A DNA stretch of 64,000 nt from Rubidibacter lacunae KORDI 51-2 (GCF_000473895.1 NZ_ASSJ01000004.1:124001-188000); one strand, 5' to 3'; shown: positions 1 to 11,014, counted from the first letter of the stretch. Notes: generated by a model not told the origin, from the letters alone. Translations and numbers: made by a program.

Positions 1-130
1 ACCGTGGCGCATGAGTCCCAAATGGACGCGACCGAGGCGGATGGGGAACGCCAGTCTGCAATCGAGTAATCTCGCAAATGGTCGAACCAGAAATCGTTTC
101 CAGCCTACTGGGTTTTCTGCAGTCTTATCG

Positions 131-1438
131 CTAGTCTTCCCGCACGACCGCGGCTGCCGAGTTTCCGTCACCGCGGGTGCCGAAGAACCATAGTGCCGCG
201 GCGGCCTCGGCACGCGTTACTGGCTTTTGCGGTTGTAGCAGGCGCGTGAAGCCATACACTCGCCGGATATTGGCGCGATCGCCGTTATTGTAGTCGGCGA
301 GAACGGCTGATAGTGCAATTGGGTCGACTTGTTCTATATCCTGAAATCCCCAGGCAGCCCGGACTGTCTCCACGGTTGCTGTCGGAAGTCCCTGGCGCAG
401 GTCCAGTGGCACCTTCCACAACAGCAGCGTTTCTCGCGTAAGGGGTGCCTCGGGGCGAAAGCTCTTTACGGTAAGATCGCCGCTCAACTGCGAAGGAATC
501 AGTCCTGCTTCAGCCAGTCCCTGTACGGCAGGAAACTCTGGAGCCGAAGGCGGTACGTCTGCAAATACCGGGTCCTCAGTTACCGCAATAGCACGCAGAC
601 GATCGCCTGGACGCTCGCGCATTAGGTTGTTTGCAGCCACGAGCCAGCGGGCGAAGTCCCCGCGGGAAACGGGCTCGTTCGGCACGAAACGATCTCCTGT
701 TGCCGCATCCAGCACGCCAAGAGCCGCTACGTCGCGCAGATATGGTTGGAGTGCTTCGGGTGCTGCTGAAATGTCGACGAATGTTTTCGGTCCGGGCGCC
801 ACTGCAGGCTCGAACGATTCGGATTCTGGTGCATCGTTGCGCGCAGTATTGCCGTTTGCATGCGTTTCTGCGGGGGGGGTGGCAGCTCCGCCCGCATCGG
901 GTGGCGTATAGTCCGGCGGCGTAACGCGCGTCTGCCTCTCGTAGGTCAAGGCGATCGTTGTCGGCTCCGTGAGGTTGGCTTGCGTCAACTCGATCCTGGC
1001 ATTGAGATTGCCGCGTCGAGCGCTCAGTTTCGTCGGGTCGATGGCGGGCTCGGACGCGATCTCTATCGGGTCCAGGATCCAACCGTCCTCGTTTAGGACG
1101 CGCTTGTAGAAGCTGGCGATCGGCGTGAGCCCGCTGTCCGACTCCCACAGTACGCGACCGCGATTGTCGGCTGTATCATCGTCTAGCAGTCGTACCTCTG
1201 GATACACCGGGATGGCTTCCGGTAACGCTTCCGGTCGGGTAGCATTGGCGGCATCGGCATCTCCGAACTCCGGTGCGAACGTCTCCGTCACCTCGGGCCC
1301 ATTATTCAAACCCGGATCGGGAGCCAGACGCTCTTGCCAGGCAGCATCACTGCTGCAGGCACTCAACCATCCGAGTGCCCCGATCGCGATCGCGCAGCGC
1401 ACCAGCCCGCGAATTTGAAACCGACTCAACTTCCGCAA
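131..1438 (-). CDS. SLH-domain lipoprotein
   Basis: The 435-residue product starts with a basic stretch, a hydrophobic segment and the lipobox LSAC (Cys about residue 28), so it should be exported and lipid-anchored. Residues about 30-190 are acidic and Pro/Ala-rich with no recognised fold. From about residue 217 to the end it carries S-layer-homology-type sequence (FVDISAAPEALQPYLRDVA, then a VSRGDFARWLV block, and later LTRETLLLWKV and VTRAEAAAALW blocks). SLH repeats bind cell-wall polymers; cyanobacterial lipoproteins of this layout are common but mostly uncharacterised. It is divergent from the HAD gene beginning at about 1551. The envelope location is well supported; the precise role is unknown. 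Confidence 0.85.
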   Translation of the reverse strand: MRKLSRFQIRGLVRCAIAIGALGWLSACSSDAAWQERLAPDPGLNNGPEVTETFAPEFGDADAANATRPEALPEAIPVYPEVRLLDDDTADNRGRVLWESDSGLTPIASFYKRVLNEDGWILDPIEIASEPAIDPTKLSARRGNLNARIELTQANLTEPTTIALTYERQTRVTPPDYTPPDAGGAATPPAETHANGNTARNDAPESESFEPAVAPGPKTFVDISAAPEALQPYLRDVAALGVLDAATGDRFVPNEPVSRGDFARWLVAANNLMRERPGDRLRAIAVTEDPVFADVPPSAPEFPAVQGLAEAGLIPSQLSGDLTVKSFRPEAPLTRETLLLWKVPLDLRQGLPTATVETVRAAWGFQDIEQVDPIALSAVLADYNNGDRANIRRVYGFTRLLQPQKPVTRAEAAAALWFFGTRGDGNSAAAVVRED

Positions 1439-1550
1439 ACCCCCTTAAACGCAGGGACCTAACGCCTTTAAGCTAGCGCAGTCGCAGCGGTTGTTGAAGG
1501 GTGGCTGTGCTATGTCTGGTATCGTCATCCTGTCACTCGAGAGAACACTT

Positions 1551-2297
1551 GTGGTTGCAATTCGGTGCGGAGATCGCGCGTTTGCCAATATCGAGGCGAT
1601 CGTTTTCGACAAAGACGGCACACTGGAAGACTCTCTATCGTTCCTACGAGAGCTGGCCCGACGGCGGGCGCGATTTATCGACGCGCAAATTCCGGGTACG
1701 GGCGACCCACTGCTTATGGCTTGCGGCATCCAAGACGAGCGCATCGACCCCACTGGCATGATGGCAGTGGGCAGCCGCAGCGAATGCAAAATTGCCGCTG
1801 CCGCTTACATCGCCGAAACTGGGCGGAGCTGGTCCGAGGCGCTGGCGATCGCGGAGATGGCTTTTGTAGAAGCCGATCGCACCCTACCGCGCACCGTTGA
1901 TGTATCGCCGCTGTTTCCAGGCGTGCGCGCAACGCTAGAAACCTTACATGCCGCTGGCGTCCAACTCGCCATTCTTTCTGCCGATTCCCCAACGGGCGTG
2001 GCTGCCTGTGTCGAGCGCCACGAACTCGGTGCGTACTTTCGGGTGTTGGCGGGGGTCGAAAGCGGTCAGAATAGTAAGCCCGATCCGCAGTTATTATTAA
2101 AGGTTTGTCGCACACTGAACGTTTCGCCAGCGATGACGCTGATGGTGGGCGACTCGGCTGTCGATATAGAGATGGCCCGCCGGGCCGCGGCCGCGGGTGC
2201 CGTGGGAATTGCTTGGGACGGCAGCACTGCCGAATGCTTGGCTGCTGCCGACATTGTCTTAGCTCGTCTCGACGCGATCGTAGCCCATACCGAGTAA
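1551..2297 (+). CDS. HAD-superfamily hydrolase (phosphatase-like)
   Basis: All core HAD motifs are visible: motif I FDKDGT with nucleophile Asp20 and Asp22, motif II in AILSADS, the motif III lysine in KPDPQLLLK, and motif IV GDSAVDIEMARRAAAAG. An alpha-helical cap lies between motifs I and II, as in phosphoglycolate phosphatase-type enzymes. The reading frame is open from 1491. I chose GTG 1551 because it leaves a short lead-in (VVAIRCG) before the first strand, as remembered for cyanobacterial relatives. ATG 1512, preceded by an AGGGTGG-like site, is a good alternative. The substrate cannot be told. It is followed 191 bases later by metK on the same strand. Confidence 0.85.
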   Translation: MVAIRCGDRAFANIEAIVFDKDGTLEDSLSFLRELARRRARFIDAQIPGTGDPLLMACGIQDERIDPTGMMAVGSRSECKIAAAAYIAETGRSWSEALAIAEMAFVEADRTLPRTVDVSPLFPGVRATLETLHAAGVQLAILSADSPTGVAACVERHELGAYFRVLAGVESGQNSKPDPQLLLKVCRTLNVSPAMTLMVGDSAVDIEMARRAAAAGAVGIAWDGSTAECLAAADIVLARLDAIVAHTE

Positions 2298-2488
2298 GAC
2301 ACTTGTCCGCCGTTAAAGGCTGCACCCACCCGTTGTCCCGGTGGCAGCAGCAGAATGCTGTTATGATGCATCCTGAAAAGCGCTGCGATCGTGCTATTGG
2401 CAATTTCCACCACCTATGATAATGCCGACCTGCGATCGGACCGCAGGCGATCGCGCCAATTACTTAAAGTTCCGGAGGGCTGCGAACT

Positions 2489-3736
2489 TTGTCTCGTCGA
2501 TATCTTTTCAGTTCTGAATCGGTTACGGAAGGCCATCCCGACAAGATCTGCGACCAGATTTCCGACACGATCCTCGACGCCCTCCTTGCCGGAGATCCCA
2601 GCAGCCGCGTTGCGGCTGAGGTCGTCGTCAACACGGGTTTAGTGCTCGTAACCGGGGAGATCACGTCGCAAGCAGCGATCCACTATGCCAACCTCGTGCG
2701 CGAGAAGATTGCCGAGATCGGCTACACCGATGCCGATAATGGTTTCTCCGCCGACAGCTGCTCGGTCATGATCGCAATCGACGAGCAGTCGCCCGACATC
2801 TCCCAAGGTGTCTCTGCAGCGCGCGAATCTCGATTAAGCAAAAGCGACGACGAGCTCGATCGCATCGGTGCAGGCGACCAGGGATTGATGTTCGGCTTTG
2901 CTTGCAACGAAACCCCCGAGCTGATGCCGCTGCCGATCAGCCTCGCCCACCGCATCACGCGCCGCCTCGCGCTCGTTCGCAAGTCCGGAGAGCTGGGCTA
3001 TCTGCGCCCGGATGGCAAGAGCCAAGTGACGGTGGTTTATGAAGACGGCAAGCCCGTCGGCATCGACACGATTTTGATCTCCACCCAGCACGATGCTGAA
3101 GTCGGTGGCACCACCGACGAAGCTGCCGTTCATGCCCAGATCAAAAGGGATCTCTGGCCGACAGTCATCGAGCCGGTGTTTAGCGACCTCGCTATTAAAC
3201 CCGGCGACACCACCAGGTACCTAGTCAATCCAACGGGTAAGTTTGTCGTCGGCGGCCCTCAGGGCGATTCGGGTCTGACCGGACGCAAGATCATCGTCGA
3301 TACCTACGGCGGCTATTCCCGTCACGGCGGCGGTGCCTTCTCGGGCAAGGACCCAACGAAAGTCGATCGCAGTGCGGCTTACGCAGCGCGCTATGCGGCG
3401 AAGAACATCGTCGCGGCCGGCTTGGCCGACAAGTGCGAGGTACAGCTGAGCTACGCGATAGGCGTGGCGCGCCCGGTCAGCATCCTTGTGGAAACCTTCG
3501 GGACCGGCAAGGTGGATGAAGAGCGCTTGTTGGAGCTCGTGCGCGACCACTTCGAGCTGCGTCCGGCAGGTATCATCCAAGCCTTCAACCTGCGCGGGTT
3601 GCCCGGTGAGCGAGGCGGTCGCTTCTTCCAAGACACGGCAGCATACGGTCACTTCGGTCGCCCAGACCTGGATCTGCCTTGGGAGCGTACGGACAAGGCC
3701 GCGCTCCTCAAGGAATCGCTCGCGGTTAACGCTTAA
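2489..3736 (+). CDS. metK: S-adenosylmethionine synthetase
   Basis: MetK makes S-adenosylmethionine from methionine and ATP. The 415-residue protein has the ATP-binding start [20 protein letters not shown], the hexapeptide GAGDQG and the phosphate-loop region [19 protein letters not shown], and it is full length for the family. The start is TTG at 2489. No ATG lies upstream in a suitable place, the protein would begin [10 protein letters not shown] as the family does, and a GGAGGG ribosome site sits about 10 bases before it. A strong hairpin terminator follows at 3761. Convergent metH lies downstream, so the two enzymes of the methionine/SAM cycle face each other. Confidence 0.97.
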   Translation: MSRRYLFSSESVTEGHPDKICDQISDTILDALLAGDPSSRVAAEVVVNTGLVLVTGEITSQAAIHYANLVREKIAEIGYTDADNGFSADSCSVMIAIDEQSPDISQGVSAARESRLSKSDDELDRIGAGDQGLMFGFACNETPELMPLPISLAHRITRRLALVRKSGELGYLRPDGKSQVTVVYEDGKPVGIDTILISTQHDAEVGGTTDEAAVHAQIKRDLWPTVIEPVFSDLAIKPGDTTRYLVNPTGKFVVGGPQGDSGLTGRKIIVDTYGGYSRHGGGAFSGKDPTKVDRSAAYAARYAAKNIVAAGLADKCEVQLSYAIGVARPVSILVETFGTGKVDEERLLELVRDHFELRPAGIIQAFNLRGLPGERGGRFFQDTAAYGHFGRPDLDLPWERTDKAALLKESLAVNA

Positions 3737-3760
3737 GCATCCATCTGGTCAGTGCCAGTT

Positions 3761-3797
3761 GAGACCGCACCGAATTCGGTGCGGTCTCGGCATTTTC
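3761..3797 (+). terminator. Rho-independent-like terminator of metK
   Basis: A perfect 28-base palindrome (3761-3788, arms GAGACCGCACCGAA / TTCGGTGCGGTCTC) starts 25 bases after the metK stop and is followed by GGCATTTTC. The stem is very stable and the T-run short. The symmetry would also allow it to work for metH transcripts arriving from the other side, since the two genes converge. Confidence 0.8.
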
Positions 3798-3940
3798 AAG
3801 TCGCAGGCGATCGCATCTCGGTCGTTCAACCGCGCGGATTGCTGCCGCCGGACGATCGGCACGGACAAACACAAAAAATGGGACAAACCGGCACGAGACA
3901 AACTCGATGCCTGTTTGTCTCGCAATGAAGTCGGTTGCCT

Positions 3941-6900
3941 CTATGCACTGAAGTAGCGAGCGGTCGGATGGTATGCCACGATCGCCGTCGTGGACTGCTC
4001 CGGATAGAGCTGCTCGCTCTCATCCATATACATCTTCAAGCGATCGGCGCCGAGCAGCTCTAACAGCGCGTACTGATCTTGAATGTTCGGGCAAGCTGGG
4101 TAACCAAAGCTGAAGCGCGAGCCGCGATAGCGCTGTGCGAGTACGTCGCGAATGCTGTCCGGATCCTCAGCTCCGAAACCGAGTTCGCGGCGAACGCGAG
4201 CATGTCCCCATTCCGCCAGAGCTTCGGCTACTTGAACCGCCAAGCCGTGGAAGTAGAGGTAGTCGGTGTATCTGTCGTCCGCGAATAACTTTTGAGCGTA
4301 TTCGGTGGCAATTTCACCGACCGTTACAGCCTGCATCGGGAACACATCGACGATGCCAGAGCCCTTTGGGGCGTAGTAATCAGCAATGCAGTAGCGCTTG
4401 AGCGATCGCTGACGCGGGAACTCGAAGGTGGCAAGCGGCTCTAGGTCATCGGGGATGCAACCGGCGGCCTGAACGGCTTCCGGATCGTACAAATGCACAC
4501 TATTGCCCTCAGAGTGGCAGGGGAAATAGCCGTAGACAAGCCGCGGTTCAAGGAGTGCTTCGGCTTTAACACGCTGTTGCAAGTCCTCCAGAATCGGATA
4601 GACTTTCTCCTGAAGAAACGCGTCGTATTCTTCGCGCGATCGATCCTTCGGTTTGCGGAACTGCCACTGTCCGGCAACCAATGCTTGCAAATCTAGGTAC
4701 CAAAGCAGCTCGTCGAAGGGAATCTCGTCTGCGGTCACGAGCTGTGTGCCCCAGAACGGCGGCGTCGGCCGCTCTGTCTCGACCGCAATTGCCTCGGAGC
4801 GGTTCTTGTCTTTGACTTCGGGGGTCTCTGGGCAATCGCTTTGCTGCGTAGGGGATGCGGTTTGACTGTTACTACCATTGCCAGCGGCAACAGTTGCCTC
4901 TTGTGCAGCGCGACCGTTGCCGTTCCCAGCCGTCGCGATCGCCTCAGCTTCATCTGCAGCGGCATCCGCCAAAAAGCCTTTCAGGTCGTCCCACTGGTTG
5001 GTGGACTTGGCGGGCATGAGTTTGTCCATGAAATTGAGGTCGGCGAAGGCATCCTTGCCGTACACGACCCGACCGTTGTAAGTGTTCTGGCAGTCTTCAT
5101 TGACGAATTTCGGCGTTAGTGCCGCGCCGCCGAGGATGACCGGGACTGTAATGCCTTCGCGGTTAAAGACTTCCAGGTTATCTTTCATGAATGCCGTGGA
5201 TTTCACGAGCAAGCCGCTCATGGCAATGCAGTCGGGATTGTGCTCGCGATAGGCTTCGATAATGGTCTCGACCGGCTGTTTTATGCCGAGATTGATCACG
5301 CGATAGCCGTTGTTGGAGAGGATGATGTCGACGAGGTTTTTGCCGATGTCGTGGACATCGCCCTTGACCGTCGCGATGACAAAGACGCCCTTAGCATTGT
5401 CACTTGCTTCGTCTTTCTCCATGTGGGGTTCGAGGTGGGCGACGGCTGACTTCATCGTCTCGGCCGACTGCAACACGAACGGCAACTGCATCTGACCGGA
5501 CCCGAACAGTTCGCCTACGGTCTTCATGCCGTCGAGTAGGTAGATGTTGATGATCTCGAGCGGCGAATATTGCTGTAGGGCTTTGTCTAGGACGTCATCG
5601 AGGCCGATGCGTTCGCCGTCAATAATGTGCTGCCGAAGTTTGTCTTCGAGGGAGAGGGTACTGAGGTCGGTCGCCATACTCGACGCTTTCTGCCCTGCGA
5701 AGATTTCAGTCAACTTCGTCAGCGGGTCGTATACGCAGATGTCGTTTTCAAAACGGCGGCGGTCGTAAATTAAGTCGCGGCACACCTCTCGGTGCTCCGG
5801 CTCGATTTTTGCCAGCGGCAGAATCTTGCTCGCACTGACGATCGCCGCATCCATCCCCACAGCCATGCACTCGTGCAGGAACATCGAGTTCAGGACCACG
5901 CGAGCGGCGGAGTTCAACCCGAAAGAAATATTCGAGACGCCGAGGATAACGTGACAGCCGGGCAGTTCCTTGCGGATGCGTTGGGTGGCGACGATGGTTT
6001 CGCGGGCGTTAGCGCGGTCATCTTCGATACCGGTCGAGATCGGTAGCGCCAGTGTATCGAAGAACAGTTCGTGGGCGGGAATGCCGAATTCCACAGCTTG
6101 GCGGAAGGCCCGCTGAGCGATCGCGAATTTCTTCTCGGCGATGCGCGCCATGCCCTCTTCGTCAATGGTCCCAATGACCACGCCCGCTCCATAGCACTTG
6201 GCGAGTTCTAGGACTTTTAAGAAACGCTCCTCGCCGTCCTCGTAGTTGGTGGAATTCAGGATGCACTTGCCGCCGGCAACCTTCAAGCCGGCTTCCATCT
6301 TTTCCCACTCGGTGGAGTCAAGCATCAGCGGCAGGGTGACATTATTCACCAAGCGCGACGCCAGCTCGTACATGTCGCGCTCGCCATTGCGCCCCACGTA
6401 ATCTACGTTGACATCGAGGATCTGCGCGCCTTCACGCACCTGAGATTTAGCAATCGACACCAACCCATCCCAGTCTTCTCGGTTCAGCAGTCCCCGCATT
6501 TTTTTGGACCCGCTGGCGTTCAGTCGCTCGCCGACGATCAAGAACGAGTTCTCTTGGTTGTAGGTTTCGGTGCTGTAAATCGACGCGGCGGCCGGTTGGA
6601 AATGGGGCTGGCGCTCCTTCGGCGTGAGGACGCGAGCGACTTCAGCGAGCTGTGCGATGTGGTCCGGACGCGTGCCGCAGCAACCGCCAATCAGCCGTAC
6701 GCCGAGATCCTCGACAAAGTGCATCAGCTCCATCCGCAACTCCATCGGCGTCAGGCGGTAGTGCGCTTTGCCACCAACGTTCTCAGGCAGACCCGCATTC
6801 GGGATACAGGAGATGAGGAAGGGCGAGTGCTCCGACAGGTAGCGGATGTGCTGCTTCATCTGCTCGGGACCGGTAGCGCAGTTCAGTCCCAAGATGTCAA

Positions 6901-7561
6901 TCGGGTAGCGCTCCAGGATTGCTAGGGCCGCACTAATCTCGGTGCCGACGAGCATCGTGCCCATCACTTCCATCGTGATCGACACCATCAGCGGCAGGCG
7001 ATCGCCTTTCTTAGCAAAAACGTCCTCAATTGCATTCAGGGCTGCCTTGATCTGCAGCACGTCCTGGCAGGTTTCCACCAGTAGGAAATCGGCCCCGCCG
7101 TCGTAGAGACCTTCGGCTTGCTCGAAGAACGACGCCTTCATGCTGTCGAAGTCGATGTGTCCGAGGGTGGGCAACTTTGTAGTCGGTCCCATGGAACCGG
7201 CAACGAAGCGCGGCCGCTCCGAAGTGGAGAACTCGACGGTGACGCGCTTGGCCAGTTCGGCAGCGGCTTTGCTCAATTCGTAGGCTTTGTCCGCAAGATC
7301 GTATTCCGCCAGCACGATCGAAGCACTACCGAAGGTGTCGGTTTCGATGACGTCAGCACCAGCAGAGAGAAACTCGCGGTGAACCTGTTCGACGGCTTCG
7401 GGCTTGGAGAAGACCAGATATTCGTTACAGCCTTCGTATTGCGCGCCCCCGAAGTCCTCTGCCGTCAGGTTCTGGGTCTGCAGCGACGTTCCCATCCCGC
7501 CGTCAAAAACGAGCACGGGACGCTCGGGGGAGTGAATGCGCTTGAGAAAGGTGCTGTTCAT
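3941..7561 (-). CDS. metH: Cobalamin-dependent methionine synthase
   Basis: MetH transfers a methyl group from methyltetrahydrofolate to homocysteine through B12. All four modules are present in order in 1206 residues: the homocysteine-binding barrel with its zinc cysteines ([17 protein letters not shown]), the pterin-binding domain (about 330-610, [11 protein letters not shown]), the cap and B12-binding domains with the cobalt-ligand motif DVHDIG, and the C-terminal SAM-dependent reactivation domain. Between the B12 and activation modules (about 850-900) there is an Ala/Gly/Asn/Ser/Gln-rich low-complexity linker (NGNGRAAQ... to TASPTQQSD). The start is ATG 7561. No cobalamin riboswitch consensus was seen in the leader. 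It is convergent with metK. Confidence 0.97.
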   Translation of the reverse strand: MNSTFLKRIHSPERPVLVFDGGMGTSLQTQNLTAEDFGGAQYEGCNEYLVFSKPEAVEQVHREFLSAGADVIETDTFGSASIVLAEYDLADKAYELSKAAAELAKRVTVEFSTSERPRFVAGSMGPTTKLPTLGHIDFDSMKASFFEQAEGLYDGGADFLLVETCQDVLQIKAALNAIEDVFAKKGDRLPLMVSITMEVMGTMLVGTEISAALAILERYPIDILGLNCATGPEQMKQHIRYLSEHSPFLISCIPNAGLPENVGGKAHYRLTPMELRMELMHFVEDLGVRLIGGCCGTRPDHIAQLAEVARVLTPKERQPHFQPAAASIYSTETYNQENSFLIVGERLNASGSKKMRGLLNREDWDGLVSIAKSQVREGAQILDVNVDYVGRNGERDMYELASRLVNNVTLPLMLDSTEWEKMEAGLKVAGGKCILNSTNYEDGEERFLKVLELAKCYGAGVVIGTIDEEGMARIAEKKFAIAQRAFRQAVEFGIPAHELFFDTLALPISTGIEDDRANARETIVATQRIRKELPGCHVILGVSNISFGLNSAARVVLNSMFLHECMAVGMDAAIVSASKILPLAKIEPEHREVCRDLIYDRRRFENDICVYDPLTKLTEIFAGQKASSMATDLSTLSLEDKLRQHIIDGERIGLDDVLDKALQQYSPLEIINIYLLDGMKTVGELFGSGQMQLPFVLQSAETMKSAVAHLEPHMEKDEASDNAKGVFVIATVKGDVHDIGKNLVDIILSNNGYRVINLGIKQPVETIIEAYREHNPDCIAMSGLLVKSTAFMKDNLEVFNREGITVPVILGGAALTPKFVNEDCQNTYNGRVVYGKDAFADLNFMDKLMPAKSTNQWDDLKGFLADAAADEAEAIATAGNGNGRAAQEATVAAGNGSNSQTASPTQQSDCPETPEVKDKNRSEAIAVETERPTPPFWGTQLVTADEIPFDELLWYLDLQALVAGQWQFRKPKDRSREEYDAFLQEKVYPILEDLQQRVKAEALLEPRLVYGYFPCHSEGNSVHLYDPEAVQAAGCIPDDLEPLATFEFPRQRSLKRYCIADYYAPKGSGIVDVFPMQAVTVGEIATEYAQKLFADDRYTDYLYFHGLAVQVAEALAEWGHARVRRELGFGAEDPDSIRDVLAQRYRGSRFSFGYPACPNIQDQYALLELLGADRLKMYMDESEQLYPEQSTTAIVAYHPTARYFSA

Positions 7562-8116
7562 AGGACGATCCGGGAGTTAGAGCTCGTGGAGCGGGCAATC
7601 GCAAGCGATCGCGGGGCGTTTTGCCTATCCACAGTCGTTACCTACTGTTACTTAGTTTAAAGAAGAGTTGCAATTCCCGTGTCAGAACCAATACCTCCCG
7701 AACGGGATGCGTCAGGTGCTGCATTGGTGACAATCTGCTATGTGTTGCTTAGGTTACAATGCGCTCTGCGGTTCGGTCCAGGCTCTTTGGGCGCATTCAG
7801 CAGGGTTTCAACCGTCGGGGGCAACTTTTGTTGGGGATGCCTCGCGGTTGTTGGGGATGCCTCACGGTTGCTGGATTACATTGCGTTGCGATGGATCGAT
7901 CCTCGATCGTGTCCGGTGACTTCGCGCTTGAACTCGATTTCCCTTGTTTGTGGTCGGTGACGACATCATAAAGCCACGACTAATTGCCAACTCATGACAG
8001 TTGCATGATGTGTGGCACCACACAAGTGGTTGCAAGTTTCGACTCAGTCGCATGCATTGTTGCAAGGGTTGCTGGAGTTGTATGTGTAACGCTAACGAGG
8101 GGGAGCAACCGCACGC
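7562..8116. other. Gene-free stretch with a 20-bp tandem duplication and a palindrome
   Basis: This 555-base gap lies between the metH start and the ictB stop. It holds the metH leader, two adjacent 20-base units beginning TTGGGGATGC (7831-7850 and 7851-7870, one base different) and a perfect palindrome TGTGTGGCACCACACA at 8009-8024. Short open frames here have no recognisable domain or coding character. I see no tRNA or other RNA gene. Confidence 0.55.
7831..7870. repeat. Two 20-bp tandem units
   Basis: Two head-to-tail units of 20 bases (TTGGGGATGCCTCGCGGTTG, the second with A for G in the CTCGC part) are followed by a partial third start. They lie about 270 bases upstream of metH and are not in any gene. 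This could be replication slippage or a duplicated protein site. Confidence 0.75.
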
Positions 8117-9544
8117 TCACGCCAATGGCATTTCCGGATCTTTGCGCTCTGAAGCTGAGGCAGGATCGCGATTGCCGTAGTAGCTGGCTACCAGTGCGAC
8201 CAGAAACCACCAAATTGTCGCGATCTGCGGTCGGTACAAGACAGTATCGACGAGCCCGTGGGCAAGCATGCCAACCATCGCAGCGCTGGCACCGACAATC
8301 CATATGCCCTCGCGATCGCCCCGCTCCCGCAACTGCAGGAACTGATACCGCGCTCGCCAAGCAATCGCGCCGATGAGTGCCACGAATGCCGTAAATCCTG
8401 CAAATCCCGCTTCAACGGCAATTTCGAGGTAGATCGAATAGGCACTCAAGGCATCGTAATTGGGGCGTTGATAGAGCGGATACACGCGGTTGAATGCGTC
8501 GTTGCCCGGGCCGATACCGAGCAGCGGCCGATCGCGGATCATATCCAACACCGCTGTCCAAACGGTCAACCGGAAGTTGTTGCTGCTGTCCTCGCGGCCG
8601 GCAAAGATACTCGTCGCTCGCAAGCGCAGGCTTTCCGATGTCCCCAAGGCTGCTCCCACCAAGCCAATCCCCAATAGTCCAGATAGTGGCAGCAGCGATC
8701 GCCGCCAGAACGGACTGAGGTACTCGTCCCACCAAAAGCGCAACATCAACAAAAACGCCAGCAGCGCTGCCAACATCCCGATCCAGCCACCGCGACTGTC
8801 GGTAAAGACCAAACACGCACCGTTGACACCAAACATCGTCAGCGCCAGCAGCTTCTGCGATCGGGTCTGCCAGACTAGAAATGCCGACAAACTCAGCGTG
8901 ACGGCTGCAATTAAGTACCCGGCTAGCAAGTTCGGGTTGCCCAGATAGCTGTATGCGCGCGTATCGCCCGCTAGCGCCGACTCCGGATCGTTCCAGGTGG
9001 CGAGCTGTTCCACGCCAAATAACTGCTGCCGCACGCCATAGATGCTGACAACCAAGGCGACCAGCAAAAAGACGGCGATCGCCGCGTTGCGAGCGCGCGC
9101 GGCGCGCAGAACTCGCGTGCAAAATGCAAACCACACTAAGTACAGCGAGAGCTTCAGCCATCCAGACACTGCGGCATCGCGGACGGGTGAAAACGCCGTT
9201 GCTATGGTTACCACGCACCAAAAAAGCAGCACCCCAAGGTGGACGGGGGTTGCTCCAAGTCCGTCGCGATCGGTCAGCGTCAGCAGCAGCCAAAACCCTG
9301 CAGTTGCCAGTAGCAACAGCCCAATGAGCCCCGTTGCTACAAACGGCGCGATCGCGAACGTTGCACAAACCAGGAGCGTGCCGAGCGGTTCCGCCCAGCG
9401 CAACAGCCAGCTGCTCTGCCGCCAGGGATGGAACAATCCCACGAGCTGATAAGCCCAACTCCCACTGCGCCAGCGCTGCAGGAAAGAATTCGCAGCGTTG
9501 GCGGTGGCAAACGAGTTTTTGGAGCAGCCAACAGGTGCAGTCAT
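8117..9544 (-). CDS. ictB: IctB / O-antigen-ligase-family membrane protein
   Basis: This polytopic membrane protein of 475 residues has roughly ten hydrophobic segments and the Wzy/O-antigen ligase core. It closely follows the cyanobacterial IctB sequence as I remember it: a WRSGSW-like N-terminus, ELATWNDPESALAGDTRAYSY, YLGNPNLLAGYL, and the signature REDSSNNFRLTVW...GIGPGNDAFNRVYPLYQ. IctB was first reported as involved in inorganic carbon accumulation. Direct bicarbonate transport is disputed and its fold is that of glycan ligases. The start is ATG 9544. The gene stands alone, with 218 bases to gun4. Confidence 0.9.
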   Translation of the reverse strand: MTAPVGCSKNSFATANAANSFLQRWRSGSWAYQLVGLFHPWRQSSWLLRWAEPLGTLLVCATFAIAPFVATGLIGLLLLATAGFWLLLTLTDRDGLGATPVHLGVLLFWCVVTIATAFSPVRDAAVSGWLKLSLYLVWFAFCTRVLRAARARNAAIAVFLLVALVVSIYGVRQQLFGVEQLATWNDPESALAGDTRAYSYLGNPNLLAGYLIAAVTLSLSAFLVWQTRSQKLLALTMFGVNGACLVFTDSRGGWIGMLAALLAFLLMLRFWWDEYLSPFWRRSLLPLSGLLGIGLVGAALGTSESLRLRATSIFAGREDSSNNFRLTVWTAVLDMIRDRPLLGIGPGNDAFNRVYPLYQRPNYDALSAYSIYLEIAVEAGFAGFTAFVALIGAIAWRARYQFLQLRERGDREGIWIVGASAAMVGMLAHGLVDTVLYRPQIATIWWFLVALVASYYGNRDPASASERKDPEMPLA

Positions 9545-9762
9545 GAACGGATGCGCTCCTCGTGCGTATCACCTGCAGCGACGTGCGGCAGCCATGGGAG
9601 TTGCCAGTCCCAAATCTTGCTAAGCCACCGACCGCTCGTCCAACGCGAACGTATTAAAACGGCAGCCCAACGGCTAGCGCTTGCTACCTTAAGCTATCTT
9701 CGCGCGATCGAGGCGGCAATCGCCAAGCATCCGCGTGCTACAGCTGGATTATTTGCAGTGAA

Positions 9763-10476
9763 TTATTCCCAGGCGGGATGCGCCATCAGGGCAGCGAAGG
9801 GACGCACGCCGCGGAGCTGGTTCGATAAAGGCAAATGCCCGCGCGGAGCGCTAGTATCCCAGACAAACTCGTCGGGATAGCGCGTCCAAACATTTTCCTG
9901 CTTCCAACCAATGCGCGGCCAGAGCTTCTCGAAGTTCTGGCCGACAGACAACCACAATTGCTGCTGTACCGAGAAACCAAACTTACCCTCCGAGTAAGCA
10001 ATCCAGAGGCGATCGAGCGTCCGTAAATCCGCTACTGGCAGGTTCTCGACCTCGGTGAAATACAGCCACTGTCGCTTGCTCGTATCGGGTCCGACCAACT
10101 GGCACAGGGCTTGCAGCGTCAGGCGATCGGCGTATTGATAATCGCGTGCCACCAGGGCATCGATCACCGGCTGATAATCGATCGCGCCCTGGGTGATAGG
10201 AGGAACCACGCCCTGAGGGAGCTTCTCAGAAAGAAACGCCCGGATTGCTGGCGAGGCGACAGCGCACAAAACTTGGTGGGCTTTACCGCCCCCTGGCCCG
10301 TTGTCGTGTAGGCAAAACTCCTGCAAGAGAGCAATACCGCGATCGCCCAAAGCAGCGAGGCGATCGATCGCAGTCAGTTGGTCTTTGATAGCAGCATCAA
10401 ACAGGAGGCAGCGAAGACCGGATAGCTCGGTGTCCGAATCGGTGCCGGCAGCAGAGGCAAGGTCGTGTTGGCTCAT
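9763..10476 (-). CDS. gun4: GUN4, magnesium-chelatase activator
   Basis: Gun4 binds protoporphyrin IX and its Mg form and stimulates Mg-chelatase, the first step committed to chlorophyll. The C-terminal GUN4 domain is clear: QWLYFTEVENLPVADLRTLD, the GKFGFSVQQQLWLS segment, KLWPRIGW, WTRYPDEFVWD and GHLPLSNQLRGVR. The N-terminal helical-repeat domain (about 25-95) matches the arrangement of cyanobacterial Gun4 rather than the many GUN4-fusion proteins. ATG 10476 gives a 237-residue protein. An upstream ATG at 10500 is in frame and cannot be excluded. Confidence 0.93.
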   Translation of the reverse strand: MSQHDLASAAGTDSDTELSGLRCLLFDAAIKDQLTAIDRLAALGDRGIALLQEFCLHDNGPGGGKAHQVLCAVASPAIRAFLSEKLPQGVVPPITQGAIDYQPVIDALVARDYQYADRLTLQALCQLVGPDTSKRQWLYFTEVENLPVADLRTLDRLWIAYSEGKFGFSVQQQLWLSVGQNFEKLWPRIGWKQENVWTRYPDEFVWDTSAPRGHLPLSNQLRGVRPFAALMAHPAWE

Positions 10477-10690
10477 CGAGCGACAGCGAGATAGTAGCAA
10501 ACGTTAAGACGGCTGCCAGCCGAAGTGCAAAAGTCCGAAAAACTCTTGCAGCTTGGGAGGGGCTGGCAGTAAATCATATTTAAACTATATCGGCACGCCT
10601 GGGGGCTTAATTGTCGCAACGGCTCTTTCCGGGGGAAGGGCAAGCTCGACCGCAGTCCCCCTCAAGGTAGTTCCGAGACGGCAGATGCGC

Positions 10691-11014
10691 TTAGCTAGCT
10701 GATGGGGCAGGGGCTTTACCGGCAGTTGGAAGGGACGTTGATGCTTTAGTAGTGCTCTTGGCTTCTACAGGGGCGAGTTCGATGTGGTTGAGCAGGGTCG
10801 TTACGAAGGCAAAAAGTAGGAAGGGCAGCGAAATTACCAAAATTAGCCCGACAGTTGCTAAGGCGTATACTTCGCGCGTACTACTCCACAGTGCCATTGC
10901 CGACGCGAGGGTTACGAAAATCACCAGCAGCCACACGACGATCTGACCGTAGATGTCGCCGAATGTCAGGGTGCAACGGAATCGGTAGCGTTCCTCAAGC
11001 AGTCGATTGCTCAT
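10691..11014 (-). CDS. Small two-helix membrane protein, unknown
   Basis: The 107-residue product has two hydrophobic segments (VVWLLVIFVTLASAMALW and a VGLILVISLPFLLFAFVTTLL stretch), a short charged N-terminus and a Ser/Thr/Pro/Ala-rich tail. The frame is open 43 codons further upstream, but the ATG at 11014 has a GAGGT site about 8 bases before it and gives a natural membrane protein. I do not recognise the family. It sits between gun4 and an aldo/keto reductase on the same strand, with about 200 bases on each side. Confidence 0.65.
   Translation of the reverse strand: MSNRLLEERYRFRCTLTFGDIYGQIVVWLLVIFVTLASAMALWSSTREVYALATVGLILVISLPFLLFAFVTTLLNHIELAPVEAKSTTKASTSLPTAGKAPAPSAS

Noticed and set aside
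2298-2488. Possible SAH or SAM riboswitch upstream of metK (AAGCGCTGCGATCG near 2378)
   Set aside because: Only a short string resembles the SAH consensus; the paired flanking elements and pseudoknot could not be built by eye.
7679-7960. 93-codon plus-strand frame in the metH-ictB gap
   Set aside because: No domain, no ribosome site, odd composition and overlap with the tandem 20-bp units.
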